Shown: positions 45,326-56,443, counted from the first letter of the stretch. The stretch is 64,000 nucleotides of DNA from Zancudomyces culisetae (GCA_001969505.1 LSSK01000496.1:1-64000), one strand, 5' to 3'. The notes: generated by a model from the sequence alone, not told the origin. Numbers and translations: made by a program.

Positions 45326-46427
45326 TCCTATGTCTAAATCCAAGTGCAATTTGTTTTAAAAAGTCAAAATATAGTGAACATAAAAATATTTACATAGTCG
45401 CTAAGCCGCCTTTTGATATTTCAAATACACGCGTTAGTGTCTTTTTCGTTTTTTTTTAAAGCTCCATGCCGCGAAGTATTTCCATTAAAAATTGGAAGAA
45501 ACGCTTCACTTTACACATATGATTGGTTGTACAAAAATTTTTTGCGGATTTTCGCGATTTTGGTTTAATTTTCGACAAATGAAATTTAACTTTAGGGTTC
45601 AATTTAAACAACATGCTCATTTTCAGATCAGAAAACATAAGTTTGTCCATTTTAGACTCATTATAACAGATACAGCCCGCATACAGGGAAGTATTAAACG
45701 AGGAAAACACAATCCAGAGAAAGATGGGATGGATCTAATAAACTCAACTATCCACTTATTTTTCTTGCAAGCAAATCGGGAAACAGACAAAGCATAAGCA
45801 CTGGAGGAGCAGTTATTGTTTTTTATCTTTGATGTAGTGCATAAATGTGCACATCTAGCACCATTAAAGTATATGTGGTATACAGCGTATTTACTTAGCC
45901 AGGATTTCTTCTAACCCCCAACAAATATCTTTGTGTAAGCATCACAAAAAAAACGAAACCAAATAAACTGCATGCCTTGCCATATTTTTAAGTGCATTGC
46001 ATGTTGATTATTTCTGGTACACTGCATAAAACAATGCATTTATGTGATATATACTTGGTAAATCCATCAACAAAAAAAATATAAAAAAATACAGCCCCAG
46101 GCCCCCCAGCCGAATTAATATCATGGGTACATGTATACTTGTTTCGGTCTGGCGCACCACTAGTGCATATAAAATATAGACTACCAGCCTTCTCTAAACC
46201 ATCATAGGCTATTCATAGCCTTAACCCATCCCAATGGTCAACGACATTACTGGCTGTTTAATCAAGCTAAAAAATAAAAATAAAATAAAATAAAAATCGT
46301 GTTAATTTGTTTAATAAACCTATATCTGCAATTTTTTTCATCCTGATAGACAAGAGTTTCGTTTCTTTACTCATTTTGAAAACTCCGACAAAGTACGCAA
46401 TAAGAGTGAAAATAAAATAAAACAGAA
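45326..46427. other. Divergent spacer SET protein / COQ11-like
   Basis: About 1.1 kb. Overlapping frames on both strands at 45456-45797 show no domain. The rest is poly-A/T with AAAATAAAAT repeats near 46270-46300. No secure gene. Confidence 0.45.
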
Positions 46428-47815
46428 ATGATAGCAAGAAAAATATTCGTTGTAGGAGGTACTGGTTATATAGGTAAGTGCTATGAGTATATTTTCTTCC
46501 ACAAACTTGCTTTTAAATCACCAAAATAAACTATGAATATATACTGTGGTGGGATCAAGGATCAAACTAAGGTCATTGAGTTCGGCGTATTCCTGCTTGA
46601 GCATTAATTTTTTTATTTTTTATTTATACACGTTTTCTAAATAGGAAAGGAAATATGCAAAACGGCGCTTTTACGTGGACATGAGGTTGTGGGAATAAGG
46701 TGATTAAATGCTCTTATTTTTAAAGTTATATCGGCAATATTTGTTTTTGGACTCGCAGCGAATTTTTTTTTCATATGATAGTCGACACGGAAAGGATGAT
46801 CCAGAGCTCAATGAATTGGGAAAGGTAAAGATCCAAATTTATCTGTATCTACTTAACTTTCGTTTGAGAGTAGTGGGGAGTGGGTGTGTTATATTTAGTG
46901 CTGAAAGAAGGCAGAAATTCTGGTTTGCTAATAGTTATAGCTTTACAATGTGTGTTTCAGAATTAACTATGTGCTCTTGATTATTCAAACCACCATAGAT
47001 CAAATTCTTAAAGGCAAATGCAATCGACAAAGAATCATACATAGAGGAACTTAAGAGTTGTGATTCTGTTGTACATGCGGTTGGAGTTTTGATGGAAAAC
47101 GACTACAAAAAATACGTGGGTCTAAACCTGAAAACCGCATCTGAACAGCTCAAAAGTGCAGGAAATGAGAACGCTGGGAATGCACCTTCGCCAATTCCAC
47201 AATCATACGAAATGGCTAACAAAGATACAGGTGCTTCATTTTATCTAAATATACACCTTCCGTATAAATTCGCTGGCCTTTAACTTTTTTATCTGGAAAA
47301 TAACCCTTAATGCTATAATTGCGTTCAAAATTAATATTAAATAGCGATTTCTGTCGCTGAGGCCGCAGAACAGTGTGGTGTAGACACATTTGTTTACATT
47401 TCAGCTGCTTTTTGCCCTCCATTCATTGATCAGCGCTATTTGTCTACAAAGAGAGAAACAGAAGATACGCTAAAGACAAAGAATCTTCGCTCTATATTTC
47501 TTAGACCAGGTATGTGTACCCTCCCAAAGGATTTGTGGAACCTTGACGTGATGATAGACTAATCTAAATGTTTTACTTTTAGGGATAGTATATTCGCAAA
47601 CAAGACCAGTATCGATTCCAGTAGCAGCAGGGCAGTGTGCATTTAATATGCTTTCTCGTTTTACGCCGTTTGGAAGGCTGACTAAGAACACTTTTCTAGC
47701 AGACTACGCGGTACCTCCTGTTTCAGTGACACAGGTTGCCAAGGCCGCCATTGACGCTATTGAGCATAAGAGCATAGATGGGGTTTTGGACTCTGACTAT
47801 ATTTCTAACTTTTAG
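46428..47815 (+). CDS. COQ11: COQ11-like NAD(P)-binding protein (atypical SDR)
   Basis: Six exons (46428-46473, 46645-46699, 46782-46824, 46999-47230, 47345-47509, 47583-47815) give 257 residues, the length of yeast Coq11/Ylr290c. The dinucleotide fold starts at IFVVGGTGYIGKEICKTALLRG. It continues with VVGISRHGKDD, CDSVVHAVGVLMEND, and VYISAAFCPPFIDQRYLSTK, which holds the Tyr-x-x-x-Lys. It then gives IFLRPGIVYS and a C-terminus with VSVTQVAKAAIDAIE. Coq11 tunes the mitochondrial coenzyme Q synthome. In many fungi it is fused to COQ10; here it stands alone. The third exon is only 43 nt, and its acceptor is deep in an open frame. The assignment is from fold and length; complex I NDUFA9 is a more distant alternative. 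Confidence 0.83.
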
Positions 47816-48218
47816 CATAACTGTCTTTTTTATTGTGGTAATTTTTCTCATACATCAACAGAGCTCAGACCTCAGACCTCAGGAAGATTTCTAGCTTAGT
47901 AGAAGGAACAAGAACGCACGTTCTCATTCTTTCTACTGCTACGCCTAGAGTTTCCATGTTTGTTGAATTTTATCACATTATATATTTATTTTAGTAGGCC
48001 CACGCCTGGTTAATTCTAAAGAAAAAAGTGACCATTAATGAGGTAACAGAGTAAAAGGGAGTTTTTACGGTACCATCTCACTTTGTATCTTCCTGATACC
48101 AATACAAGGGGGTAAGAGGCTCGTTAAGCAAACCATCAAACCCTTTTTCCCATCTCCTTTATACCCTGGAAAAAAAATAATGTATGGTAAAAGTGTGTAA
48201 CAAAAACCATCGTTTGCT
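47816..48218. other. Convergent 3' spacer
   Basis: Tail-to-tail region of COQ11-like (+) and NEDD8 (-). A duplicated CAGACCT pair near 47867-47880 is the only repeat noticed. Confidence 0.5.
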
Positions 48219-48903
48219 TTAGAAGCGCGATCCTCCACGTAAGGCAAGAATAAGATGTAGCACAGATCCTCCCTTAATTCCAAAATCTGATGCACGCTTT
48301 TCATCAACCCTAAATTTATGACCATATTTATATCACTACTATTATGATAATGGTTACTCTGTTTGCCAGCACTTTTGGAAATCATTTCATTTGAAGTTAC
48401 TGCTTGTATTAATTTTTTCATTTTCTAAAACTATCACTTACGTTTGTTTTCCACCAAAGATCAATCTTTGCTGGGACGGAGGAATACCCTCCTTTTCCTC
48501 GACTCTTTCCTTGATTCTTGATATCTATACACATAAAGTATATTATAAGGATTTTGTGTTTTTGTACATACTTTTTGTAGTAGTACGAATATGATGTTCA
48601 ATTTTTTTCTATTTGAAATCATCATTCTATTCACATTACAAACTTAAGTATACCTTGTCATCAGGCTCAATGTCTATTTCAATCTATTATAGTTTTAAGC
48701 CAGAGTACAAGATCAGTATATAAAAAAGATCCTAAATATCAAATTTTCATCCTGTTTATACCAGGCTTTGGCCGCTCAAGGAATTTGTTTTACCTCCTTT
48801 CCGGTTAATGTCTATACAGTACAGTCAAAATATGATTAATTTTTCTAAAAGCAAATCTCTATGCAGTATAAATTTTCATACTAACCTTCACTTTAATTAA
48901 CAT
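48219..48903 (-). CDS. RUB1: NEDD8 ubiquitin-like modifier precursor (RUB1)
   Basis: NEDD8 is attached to cullins to switch on cullin-RING ubiquitin ligases. Five small exons close exactly: 48886-48903, 48794-48811, 48654-48683, 48442-48524 and 48219-48309. The product is 79 residues. Reading in order: MLIKVK, TLTGKE, IEIDIEPDDK, ISRIKERVEEKEGIPPSQQ, RLIFGGKQT, VDEKRASDFGIKGGSVL and LALRGG. The ending LALRGG with Ala72 is the NEDD8 hallmark (ubiquitin has Arg72). A three-residue tail SRF must be cleaved before conjugation. The first three exons are 18, 18 and 30 nt, so an ORF finder misses the gene. It shares a 366-bp divergent promoter with the hydrolase gene. Confidence 0.95.
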
Positions 48904-49269
48904 TCTTTTAATCTTTGTCTGGTTTTGCTCCTCAATGTAGCTTGATGAATTAAGCTGAATAATTTTTATGGAAAACAACCGCCTTAAATAGAAAAATTGA
49001 TTTGGATTCTTTGTTTTTTTTTAACCACTCATTCTATCTTGCAAGCATTTGAATTTGGCCTATGTTAATCGGCCCACTAGCTGGCTGTTTTCCTCTTACG
49101 CAGCAAAATAACAGCACAAGAGTCTTTTTCTAAATTAGGTAATAAACCCACACCCAGCCTATCTCTAATTAAAAACGGTGCATTGGCAGATAATTCCGTG
49201 ATAAAAAAAGCTGAATTTGTAAGAGGCACACAACAAACCAGGGCTCAATACCTTTTAGAATTTAACATA
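48904..49269. promoter_or_regulatory. Divergent promoter region NEDD8 / hydrolase
   Basis: Head-to-head spacer of 366 bp. The hydrolase frame stays open upstream of its first ATG through this spacer's end (from about 49183), so its 5' boundary is uncertain. Confidence 0.4.
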
Positions 49270-50405
49270 ATGAAAAGGCTTGTTTTCGAGGAAAAGATCT
49301 TGCAGCTGCTAAGAAATTCATTAAAAGTATCCTGCAAATCTTATTCTTGGAGCCCGGCGGCACTCAAATACAAAAACACCAAAATCTATGAAGGAAATGG
49401 ACAGGAAAAAGCTACAAACCTAATATTTGCCCATGCCAATGGGTTCCACAAGGAGTTGTGGGAGCCAGTAATATCTAGGGTTTTAGAATACAGCCCAGAT
49501 ACAGCCGTTGGAGAGATAATTGCGTTTGATTCCATCCAGCACGGTGACAGCGCTATTTTGAACAGAGAATTGCTAAGCTTAGCTATGAATGACGGTTATG
49601 AATGGTCTGAAAATTCTCACGATATACTGAATCTGCTGAATCTTTTAGAGCTCTACAAACGCCCTACTATTGGAGTTGGACATTCCTTTGGAGCAGTTAG
49701 CATGTAACTAATCCTTCTTTTATCACATTTTTTTCTCCCATGTTGCAGCGATCCGGGTATTTATATACTAGTGGTTATTTTACCCTTGGAAATATGTAGA
49801 CGTCAATATGTAACTTGTACATGGGGCTGCGATGCACCCGCTAAAATAGGATGATAAGTGAAATACTACATCCCGGAACGTTTAAAGCGATAATTGCCGT
49901 TGATCCAGCGATCACACTTCCAGAACAACCACTCCCTGATAATCATCCCCTATATGCACAAACTCTAAGGCGAAAAAACGGCTGGAAAAACAAAGAGGAT
50001 TTTAAAAAGTACTTTACCTCCAAAATACCCTATGCTGGATGGTCTCATGATCATGTGGAGCTATACAAGGAATATGGGTTGTTTAATGTTAACAGTGCTC
50101 TCGAAAACATTGACCATGAGAATGCGCTTTTCAAACTCAAATGTGACCCGGTTCATGAACATGCAGTGTATCGTGGAACCAATAGTGCCTCCAAGATGTT
50201 GTTTTCCTATAGGGCTGAGATCAAATGTCCGGTATATGTTTTATATGGGGAACATTCATATCTCATGTCAAAAAAGAAAACTGAAATCTTTTTAAGCGGC
50301 ATCAAAAACGGCATTTCTATACAGATCAAGAATACTGGCCATTTACTGACAATGCAAGATCCTGAATCCTTAGCGGAGAATATTTCAAAAATTATCCAAA
50401 TCTAG
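49270..50405 (+). CDS. Alpha/beta hydrolase (Lpx1/epoxide-hydrolase-like)
   Basis: Two exons, 49270-49703 and 49850-50405, give 329 residues from the first ATG (MKRLVFEEKIL). The open frame continues upstream, so an extra 5' exon is possible. The fold shows NLIFAHANGFHKELWEPVI (oxyanion H-x-N-G-F), IIAFDSIQHGDS, IGVGHSFGAVSM (nucleophile elbow G-H-S-F-G, split by the intron), HPGTFKAIIAVDPA, CPVYVLYGEHSYL (acid region) and IKNTGHLLTMQDPE (catalytic His). The HANGFHK block is typical of the fungal peroxisomal lipase Lpx1 group. The C-terminus (KIIQI) is not a PTS1 signal. Substrate unknown, probably a lipid ester. Confidence 0.83.
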
Positions 50406-50759
50406 CACTATTTTTTTTTTGCTTTTGGTTCTAGCAACAGTTTTTGGTTCAATTATTCGTCTTGAGTCACACTTTTAGTTACTCTTCGGTCAGAACACGA
50501 CTAGAAATGATATAACGATCACCCAAGAAGTCACTACTTTACCTGTTTATTTTGTGAGATGCCTTCGCTTTGATTTCAAAATCACACAATATAACATCAC
50601 TTTGGAAACTATCAATCTTTTGGTTTGGGACTAATGCTTGGGAATCGCACTGCAAAGTGTTTTGACTGCTCACAGCCCGTTTTTTTGCATATTTTAAAAG
50701 CGCAAAAGAGGAAAGCTAAGTGTATTTTGTTTATTCAATTCAAGGTACATCTAGCACTT
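50406..50759. other. Convergent 3' spacer
   Basis: 354 bp between the hydrolase (+) and CAP-protein (-) stops. Nothing recognised. Confidence 0.5.
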
Positions 50760-51779
50760 TTATAATGCAAATGCTTGTGTCCAATAGTTATTAACTCTGG
50801 AAAAACCAACTCTACTGAAATTGCCTAACATGTTGGCTAAATGTCCAGGTGATCTAGACCACGCCCTAAAGGCATCGTAGGGGCTTTGCATTCCTTCTGC
50901 AACATTTTCACCCATACTTCTTCCATTAACACCTGCAGCCTTATATCTTTCCTCCAAGTTTGAGTAGTTTTTGTTGTCATGTGTCATTTTTCCAATGTTA
51001 TTTTGATACGACGATTGTTGCTCTGCAGCATTCATCAAGCTAGAATCTAAAGAAACCGGTCTAAGCCCTCTACTTGCTCTTAAGTTGTTCACCAAGCTCA
51101 ACATTGTCAGGCTATCCCTATCATAGCCACCCGAACCTCCAAAATCACTGCCATACATACCAGTGCTTACTTTGTTGTAGTCTCCAATGCCGTTCATCAT
51201 CATGTCCCCAGGAATAATATACACTGTTGGGTTACCCCCAGAATACTTCCCCTGCTTTCCGCGTTTACCACCGATACGAGACATTACCTTGTTTTTTCTG
51301 CGGTCATTATAGTTTATGTTTTCACCAACAACATATCGATAGACAACCCTACCCTTTGTTCTGTCTAAGGAATTACCGGCATTATCTCGCTTCTCTATAG
51401 AATTGAGAACTTTTAACAGCTTTTCTTTTTTCTGCTTACAGATACAATGTATTTATAACATATATAGCATGTAAGTAACTAAATTAAGCAACTTACTTTT
51501 ATTCTGGAAGCCGCTAGCATAAACCTTTTCTCCAATGTTCTCTGAAAACACATTCACATGACCAGCATATTTAGCGTTTTGTTGGTAATCCTGTGTGCCA
51601 TAGCCATTATTCACCAGATATTGTGTTTTTTCACTACCAACACCATAATTAGTATTTGTACCACCCGGGACAAAGCTTCTTTTATTATGAAATGCTACAC
51701 CATTGCCAATACCATGAATATGCATTCCATTGACTAGCAACGTCACGAAAAAAACACTTCCCAATATTTTTCTAATCAT
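50760..51779 (-). CDS. Secreted CAP/SCP (PR-1-like) protein
   Basis: A probable secreted sterol- or lipid-binding CAP protein of about 315 residues. The signal peptide is MIRKILGSVFFVTLLVNG. A long Gly/Asn/Tyr-rich propeptide-like region precedes the CAP domain at the C-terminal ~125 residues. CAP features: MLSLVNNLRASRGLRPVSLD, AAEQQSSYQ, MTHDNKNY, GENVAEGM and WSRSPGHLANMLGNFSRVGF, ending WTQAFAL. These carry the conserved His and Glu (HD, GEN) and the S-P-G-H block. Exon 1 is 51497-51779. The second exon's acceptor is ambiguous: the standard GCAG breaks frame, while an AAAAAAG at 51425-51426 closes it. No cysteines are seen in the domain, unlike yeast Pry proteins. Confidence 0.8.
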
Positions 51780-53137
51780 TATCTCTACTTTATATCTGTG
51801 TTATGCAAAATTGATTCGGTTATTGTCGTTATTGTTGTGAGTTATACACTTGTATATATATCAATATAGCTATGTTCACAGACCATATATAAATCTGTTT
51901 CTGTTTATTACATGTATACAGATATTTGTATTATTGTTTTTTGTACAAACACCTGGATTCGATTGATAGCCAACCTGACCTTGTTTAATTTCTTTACCAA
52001 GTGAAGCTAAGCTATATTCACTGATTTTTCTTTTTTTATGTTTGTTCTTGTTTTTTTCGCTTTGCAACGTTAGAGCTGCTATAATACTTGTCTTTTGACT
52101 TTATAAAAATTTAGGGATTGTATCCTATTAGAGTGTACAAGAGTAAATGCATAAAGATGATTTATTTTTTAAGCAACACACCTGCACTCGTATGTACATA
52201 TATATATATGTGTGATTATAACTTCGCCAAAAAATGGGACACAGCTATATAACGATATAAAAAATGTAAACTATTTTATAAGTACAACGACGACATGGGT
52301 GATATGTGTATTTATTTTTTTATTTCTACCCATGGTTTAGTTTGTTTCTTCATAAAGACTTCATACTTCCACTAGAGATAAACGCGCCTTCAATATGTTT
52401 TTGTGTGCCTCGTATATAAAGTTTATGGCTCTGTGATCATACAGAACACCACCAAATTCCGATAATGAGAGCAATAAAAATAACAACAACAATAAAAATA
52501 GGGATAAGGATAATGGTTCTTGTATAATGACGTATTTAGTTAAATCGCTTGTTGAATTGTTTAGAATGTACATTATTTCAACACAATCAAAGCTTTACTC
52601 CATATCTTATGGTATAGTTTTTCATAGTATCTATTATTTAGGTCAGCCTTTAACCTGCGTAGATAAACTCATACTTTTTTTTCAATTAAAACCCTTTTTG
52701 TAAAACGTTGTTCTTTTTTAAATAAAGATTAATAATGAGCCCAGGCTTTGTCTACGCCAAACTGAAAAAAAAAAGCCACAAGTATGTCCTCTCATTTTAC
52801 TCTTTTCTAGAAAATTCAAATAAATCACCGCCTCTAGTTCCACTATTTTAGGTTGACATAAAACCTGAACTTCAAAAGCAAGTATATAATCGGAATTTAT
52901 TTGTGTCTACATAATGCTCATATATTAACCCGATGTATTTTTTTAATTTTTTTTTCACATCAAATTGTCTAATCTTGGATTTACACTTGGATAATGGCTT
53001 TTTTAAGGTGCAAAGTAAACAATACTTTGCTTTAACAACTTTTAAATAATCCCCAAATTTTGGATGTATATTTCATTAACAAAAACAAGAATCAAGCTAA
53101 AAAGTGTATCAATAGTAGCACCAAAACGCCACAGTTC
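51780..53137. other. Intergenic, no gene seen
   Basis: About 1.36 kb with a TATATATA block near 52199-52210. Frames at 51876-52067 and 52361-52573 (-) are low-complexity. Confidence 0.5.
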
Positions 53138-53562
53138 TTACATCTTTTCTTCATACACACAAATTATAAGATTTTGCGGACCAAAAACGACCTTTTCAAA
53201 TACTTTCCTGTAAACTAGCTGAAAAAAAAAAATCAAACATAATATATAATATGCCCAATTAAAAAAGCTATCACCTATTCGTCTTTGTGAAGTACTAAGC
53301 GTGATACATATTCCACAAACTCGCACATCGTCGCAAATTGATAATTATTAAGGGTTTTTAAAAGTTTGATATCTTTTTTCCTAAGTATCACACGAACACG
53401 TCTGTGGCTTTCACCCTTACTTTATTATATCTAGAAAGTTTTTTAAAAAAAATTCGTTTAGAGAACTGCTATAAGCAGGACAAAAAAAATACGTAAAAAA
53501 GAAAAAGCAGCAGCCAGTTCTTGCCGTTTTATTGTAGCAGTGTCACGGTCTATCGTTGACAT
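53138..53562 (-). CDS. Small unrecognised spliced gene downstream of thiolase
   Basis: At least three coding-like segments lie on the - strand. 53562 down to about 53500 starts MSTIDRDTATIKRQELAAAF. About 53375-53280 reads IKLLKTLNNYQFATMCEFVE then YVSRLVLHKDE. About 53219-53138, after TTTTTTTTTTTCAG, reads LVYRKVFEKVVFGPQNLI and ends EEKM-stop. Composition, an aligned T-rich acceptor and the helical heptad look support a real protein of about 80 residues. The two junctions do not both close with standard GT-AG sites: the second segment meets a TAG right at the best donor. I recognise no family. It begins 73 bp after the thiolase stop on the same strand. Confidence 0.42.
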
Positions 53563-53634
53563 GTATGCATATCTACACTGCCAATGCTTTGAGGCATTGG
53601 GTAAGGCCAAAAAAAAGTTTAACACAGACCCGTT

Positions 53635-54870
53635 TTATTGCTCATTTTCAAATATTGCACACATTCCCATACCGGTTCCAATACACATGGTTACAGCACC
53701 GATTTTCTTGCTCTGCCGCTTCAGTTCGGAAAGCAATGTTACCAGCTGGCGTGCCCCAGTGCAGCCCATTGGATGCCCCAGTGCCATTGCACCACCCCTT
53801 GGATTTATTTTGTTGAAATCCAATCCAAGAACATCAATGGTATGTGAGAACTGGGAAGCAAATGCTTCGTTCACTTCAAAAATATCCACATCATCGATTG
53901 ATATTCCTGCCCTTTTTACTGCAAGCGGTATAGCATGAACTAAGCCGATTAGTGTGTGACGGGGATTAATTCCACAGCAGGCACTTGTTATGTATTTCCC
54001 TAGAATCGGAAGACCAAGCTCTAAGGCCTTACTGCGCCTCATCAGCAAAACAGCAGCTGCGCCATCGGTAAGCTGTGATGAGTTCCCAGCCGTGGTACTG
54101 CCACCCTTCTTGAATGGCGATTTCAGTTTAGCTAAACTTTCTAGGGTAGTACCTGGTCTTATTCCATCATCATCTGAGATCACTACATCTTGCATTACAC
54201 CATCTTTATTCTTGATCTTTGTTTTTACTGGAAGTATCTCGTCTTTAAACCACCCAGCAACTTGTGCCCTGTGTGCCTTATCGTGCGAATGAACTGCGTG
54301 TTTATCCTGCTTTTCTCTAGAGACATTAAAGTCATCTGCAATTATTTCAGAAAGAACGCCAGTGGGAAGGGTGGCATCTTTAGAATATTGCTCTTGATAT
54401 ATCTCTTCGTCAAACTCTGATGGCAAAAGTGGAAACCTCGCATTGCCATAATGCTCAGACATGCTCTCAAAGCCCGCAGCGATACCAATACTAATCGTTT
54501 CGTCCCTTATTGCTGATGATATTTGAACAATAGCCTGCAAACCGCTGGAACATTGCCTATTTATTGCCATTGAGCCAACAGAAACAGGAAACCCTGCATC
54601 CAAAACAGCCATTCTAACAAGGGATGCGCCTCCATTTGGAGCACAAACAGTTCCTGTCGCAACATCCTCTACAAGGCCTTTCTCTAAACCAACTTTTTCG
54701 ACTACGCCCTTCAAAACAGATGCCAAGAGGTGGATTGCCTTGGTGTCTTTAAATCCACCACGCTTAGCTTTGGTCAGCGGTGTACGCAAGGCACTTACTA
54801 TTACTACATCTTCAGGGCTTTTTACACCTATTCTACTTTCAATATCTGTATTTCCAGCATGGTCAGTCAT
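53635..54870 (-). CDS. POT1: 3-ketoacyl-CoA thiolase (acetyl-CoA C-acyltransferase)
   Basis: It performs the last step of beta-oxidation, cleaving 3-ketoacyl-CoA with CoA to acetyl-CoA. The single exon encodes 411 residues. Seen: VVIVSALRTPLTKAKRGGFK, AINRQCSSGLQAI (nucleophile Cys), GFESMSEHYG, GNSSQLTDGAAAVLLM, EVNEAFASQF, NPRGGAMALGHPMGCTGARQ (catalytic His) and VTMCIGTGMGMCAIFE (second Cys). These fit the peroxisomal ACAA1/Pot1 class better than the mitochondrial trifunctional or cytosolic ERG10 class. No PTS2 nonapeptide is obvious in the N-terminal 40 residues and the C-terminus (FENEQ) is not a PTS1, so location is open. GHPMG replaces the usual GHPLG. A 116-bp gap separates its start from the next + strand frame. 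Confidence 0.93.
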   Translation of the reverse strand: MTDHAGNTDIESRIGVKSPEDVVIVSALRTPLTKAKRGGFKDTKAIHLLASVLKGVVEKVGLEKGLVEDVATGTVCAPNGGASLVRMAVLDAGFPVSVGSMAINRQCSSGLQAIVQISSAIRDETISIGIAAGFESMSEHYGNARFPLLPSEFDEEIYQEQYSKDATLPTGVLSEIIADDFNVSREKQDKHAVHSHDKAHRAQVAGWFKDEILPVKTKIKNKDGVMQDVVISDDDGIRPGTTLESLAKLKSPFKKGGSTTAGNSSQLTDGAAAVLLMRRSKALELGLPILGKYITSACCGINPRHTLIGLVHAIPLAVKRAGISIDDVDIFEVNEAFASQFSHTIDVLGLDFNKINPRGGAMALGHPMGCTGARQLVTLLSELKRQSKKIGAVTMCIGTGMGMCAIFENEQ

Positions 54871-54986
54871 TTTTGTTTGTTTTTTCTTTTTGTTGTAAAA
54901 TATTGCAATTATTATTGTTGTGAGGGAGTAGGAAGGAGAGAATGAAAGGGGAGACTGTGATGTAGAAATATAAATTGAAGCTGAAA

Positions 54987-55412
54987 ATGAACTTCAAAAT
55001 CAAATGGAACTACATATATTTGACCATAATTCACAAGGACGATGAATGTGTGATTGTAGATAAAATGTGTGTAAAACAAGCTTCAGGTATTTTTGGAGTG
55101 CCAAAGGAAGAGGTGCACAAAAAAGAAAATCGAACAAGCGATTTATTCAGTATCATAACCAAGACTCCTTTTTTTTTCCCTTCAATCTCCTCACTTTATC
55201 CAATAGACACAACAACATACCCAATGCTACTTTTTCAGGCTCCAAACACATTTAATCCTGAGGTCTTTTTAAAGGGGCTATTATCTTTTGGTCAGTTATA
55301 TGTAATCCCGTGTAAACACATATGCTACTTGGTTCATCGATGGCTTTCCTGTGCTCCCAGTTCATGCGAACCTTCAAACCGCTATAAAAAATACCGGTGT
55401 TGATGCTTGGAA
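54987..55412 (+). CDS. Unresolved + strand exons, set 1
   Basis: From an ATG at 54987 the frame reads MNFKIKWNYIYLTIIHKDDE and stays open beyond 55290 (APNTFNPEVFLKGLLSF). At 55362, after the T/C-rich acceptor GTGCTCCCAG, a second segment reads VHANLQTAIKNTGVDAWN to a GTAAGC donor. A GTCAGT donor at 55291 joins them in frame. I cannot name the family. The first 20 residues vaguely recall the catalytic-core start of RluA pseudouridine synthases (HEDD.lvvdK), but no catalytic Asp block follows. Possibly the 5' part of the gene continued in set 2. Confidence 0.35.
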
Positions 55413-55853
55413 TGTAAGCTGCTCAAATCCTGGAAGACTTTGACTTTTTTTAGTAGCGAAATAAATTACCTTCTTGTTCACATGCGCAAAAATGATTGAG
55501 CAATATTTTGTTTTACTTTGTTTCAGGTTAAATTTCCATGAATCCAATATTTCAAAAACTAGTTTAAAAAACTACAGCTGATCAAGCAGAATAAGGTCTT
55601 TTTTTTTCCAGAGTGTATTTATACCCTAAATTGCCCATACAGGCTAGGTTACCCCAATTTTATTAGCGTTTTTCTTTACAGATATTCAGCACATTTAACC
55701 CCAATATTGCCTTTCTATAATCAATCATGTGAGAAAGCATTAGATATGTAGCTACTAAGAGTAAATAAATAATACACCGCACATTTCGCATCAGTACACA
55801 ATGGATAAATAAAAACCGAGTTATTTCGCCCGAGTTTTTTTTCTTTATACAGA

Positions 55854-56443
55854 ATGTATTGTGTTAACCGCATTGGCAAAGATTCGGGACGCACAAAACA
55901 AAAAAGCTGTAGGTATATCTACCGCGATACTGGATACATAGCCAATGTCCCTATAATCGGTAGGCATCACTGACTGTATCCTTTATTTTCTACACCCAGA
56001 GTTACTAAAAAATGATGCGAATAAATTGATAAATAATTATCTTTTTCCAAAAAAAAGGGAAAGGTATTGTACGATAGTACTGTTAGTATGAGTTTTAGAT
56101 TGTATTCTTAATGCGATTTCATCGGCTCTGCAAAAAAAAAAGTATAATGAGTATTTGGTATATTTCTTTTTTCAGTGTTCCTAGTGGGTTTATTATATCC
56201 GTGGCTATGAACTCGGGCACGGTTTATGAATTTAGAGCTTTCTTTTGATATTTAGGGCACCAATCCTACAATTCATCTCTTTTCGTGTATATAAACAGTA
56301 CAATGACCATTTTCGTCTAGCTGAGAGGTATTTCTTAGCGAATAATGAATCTGGTATTCAGAAGATTAACGATCTTCAGTTCAACCTTCAAATAAATGCG
56401 GAGTATTCAATTCTGGACATTTCTCAATACTTGAACAAGACCT
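55854..56443 (+). CDS. Unresolved + strand exons, set 2
   Basis: Three strong acceptors (TTTTTTTTCTTTATACAG at 55853, TTTTTTCAG at 56175, GATATTTAG at 56255) precede coding-like segments. 55854-55908 can read CIVLTALAKIRDAQNKKA. 56176-56220 can read VPSGFIISVAMNSGT. 56256-56443 reads FRVYKQYNDHFRLAERYFLA, then INDLQFNLQINAEYSILDI, to a TGA. The phases do not chain uniquely with each other or with set 1. The last segment is the most convincing. Product unknown. Confidence 0.35.

Noticed and set aside
45456-45797. Overlapping ORFs on both strands upstream of COQ11-like
   Set aside because: Both are His/Phe/Lys-rich, reflect AT-rich composition, and lack family features.
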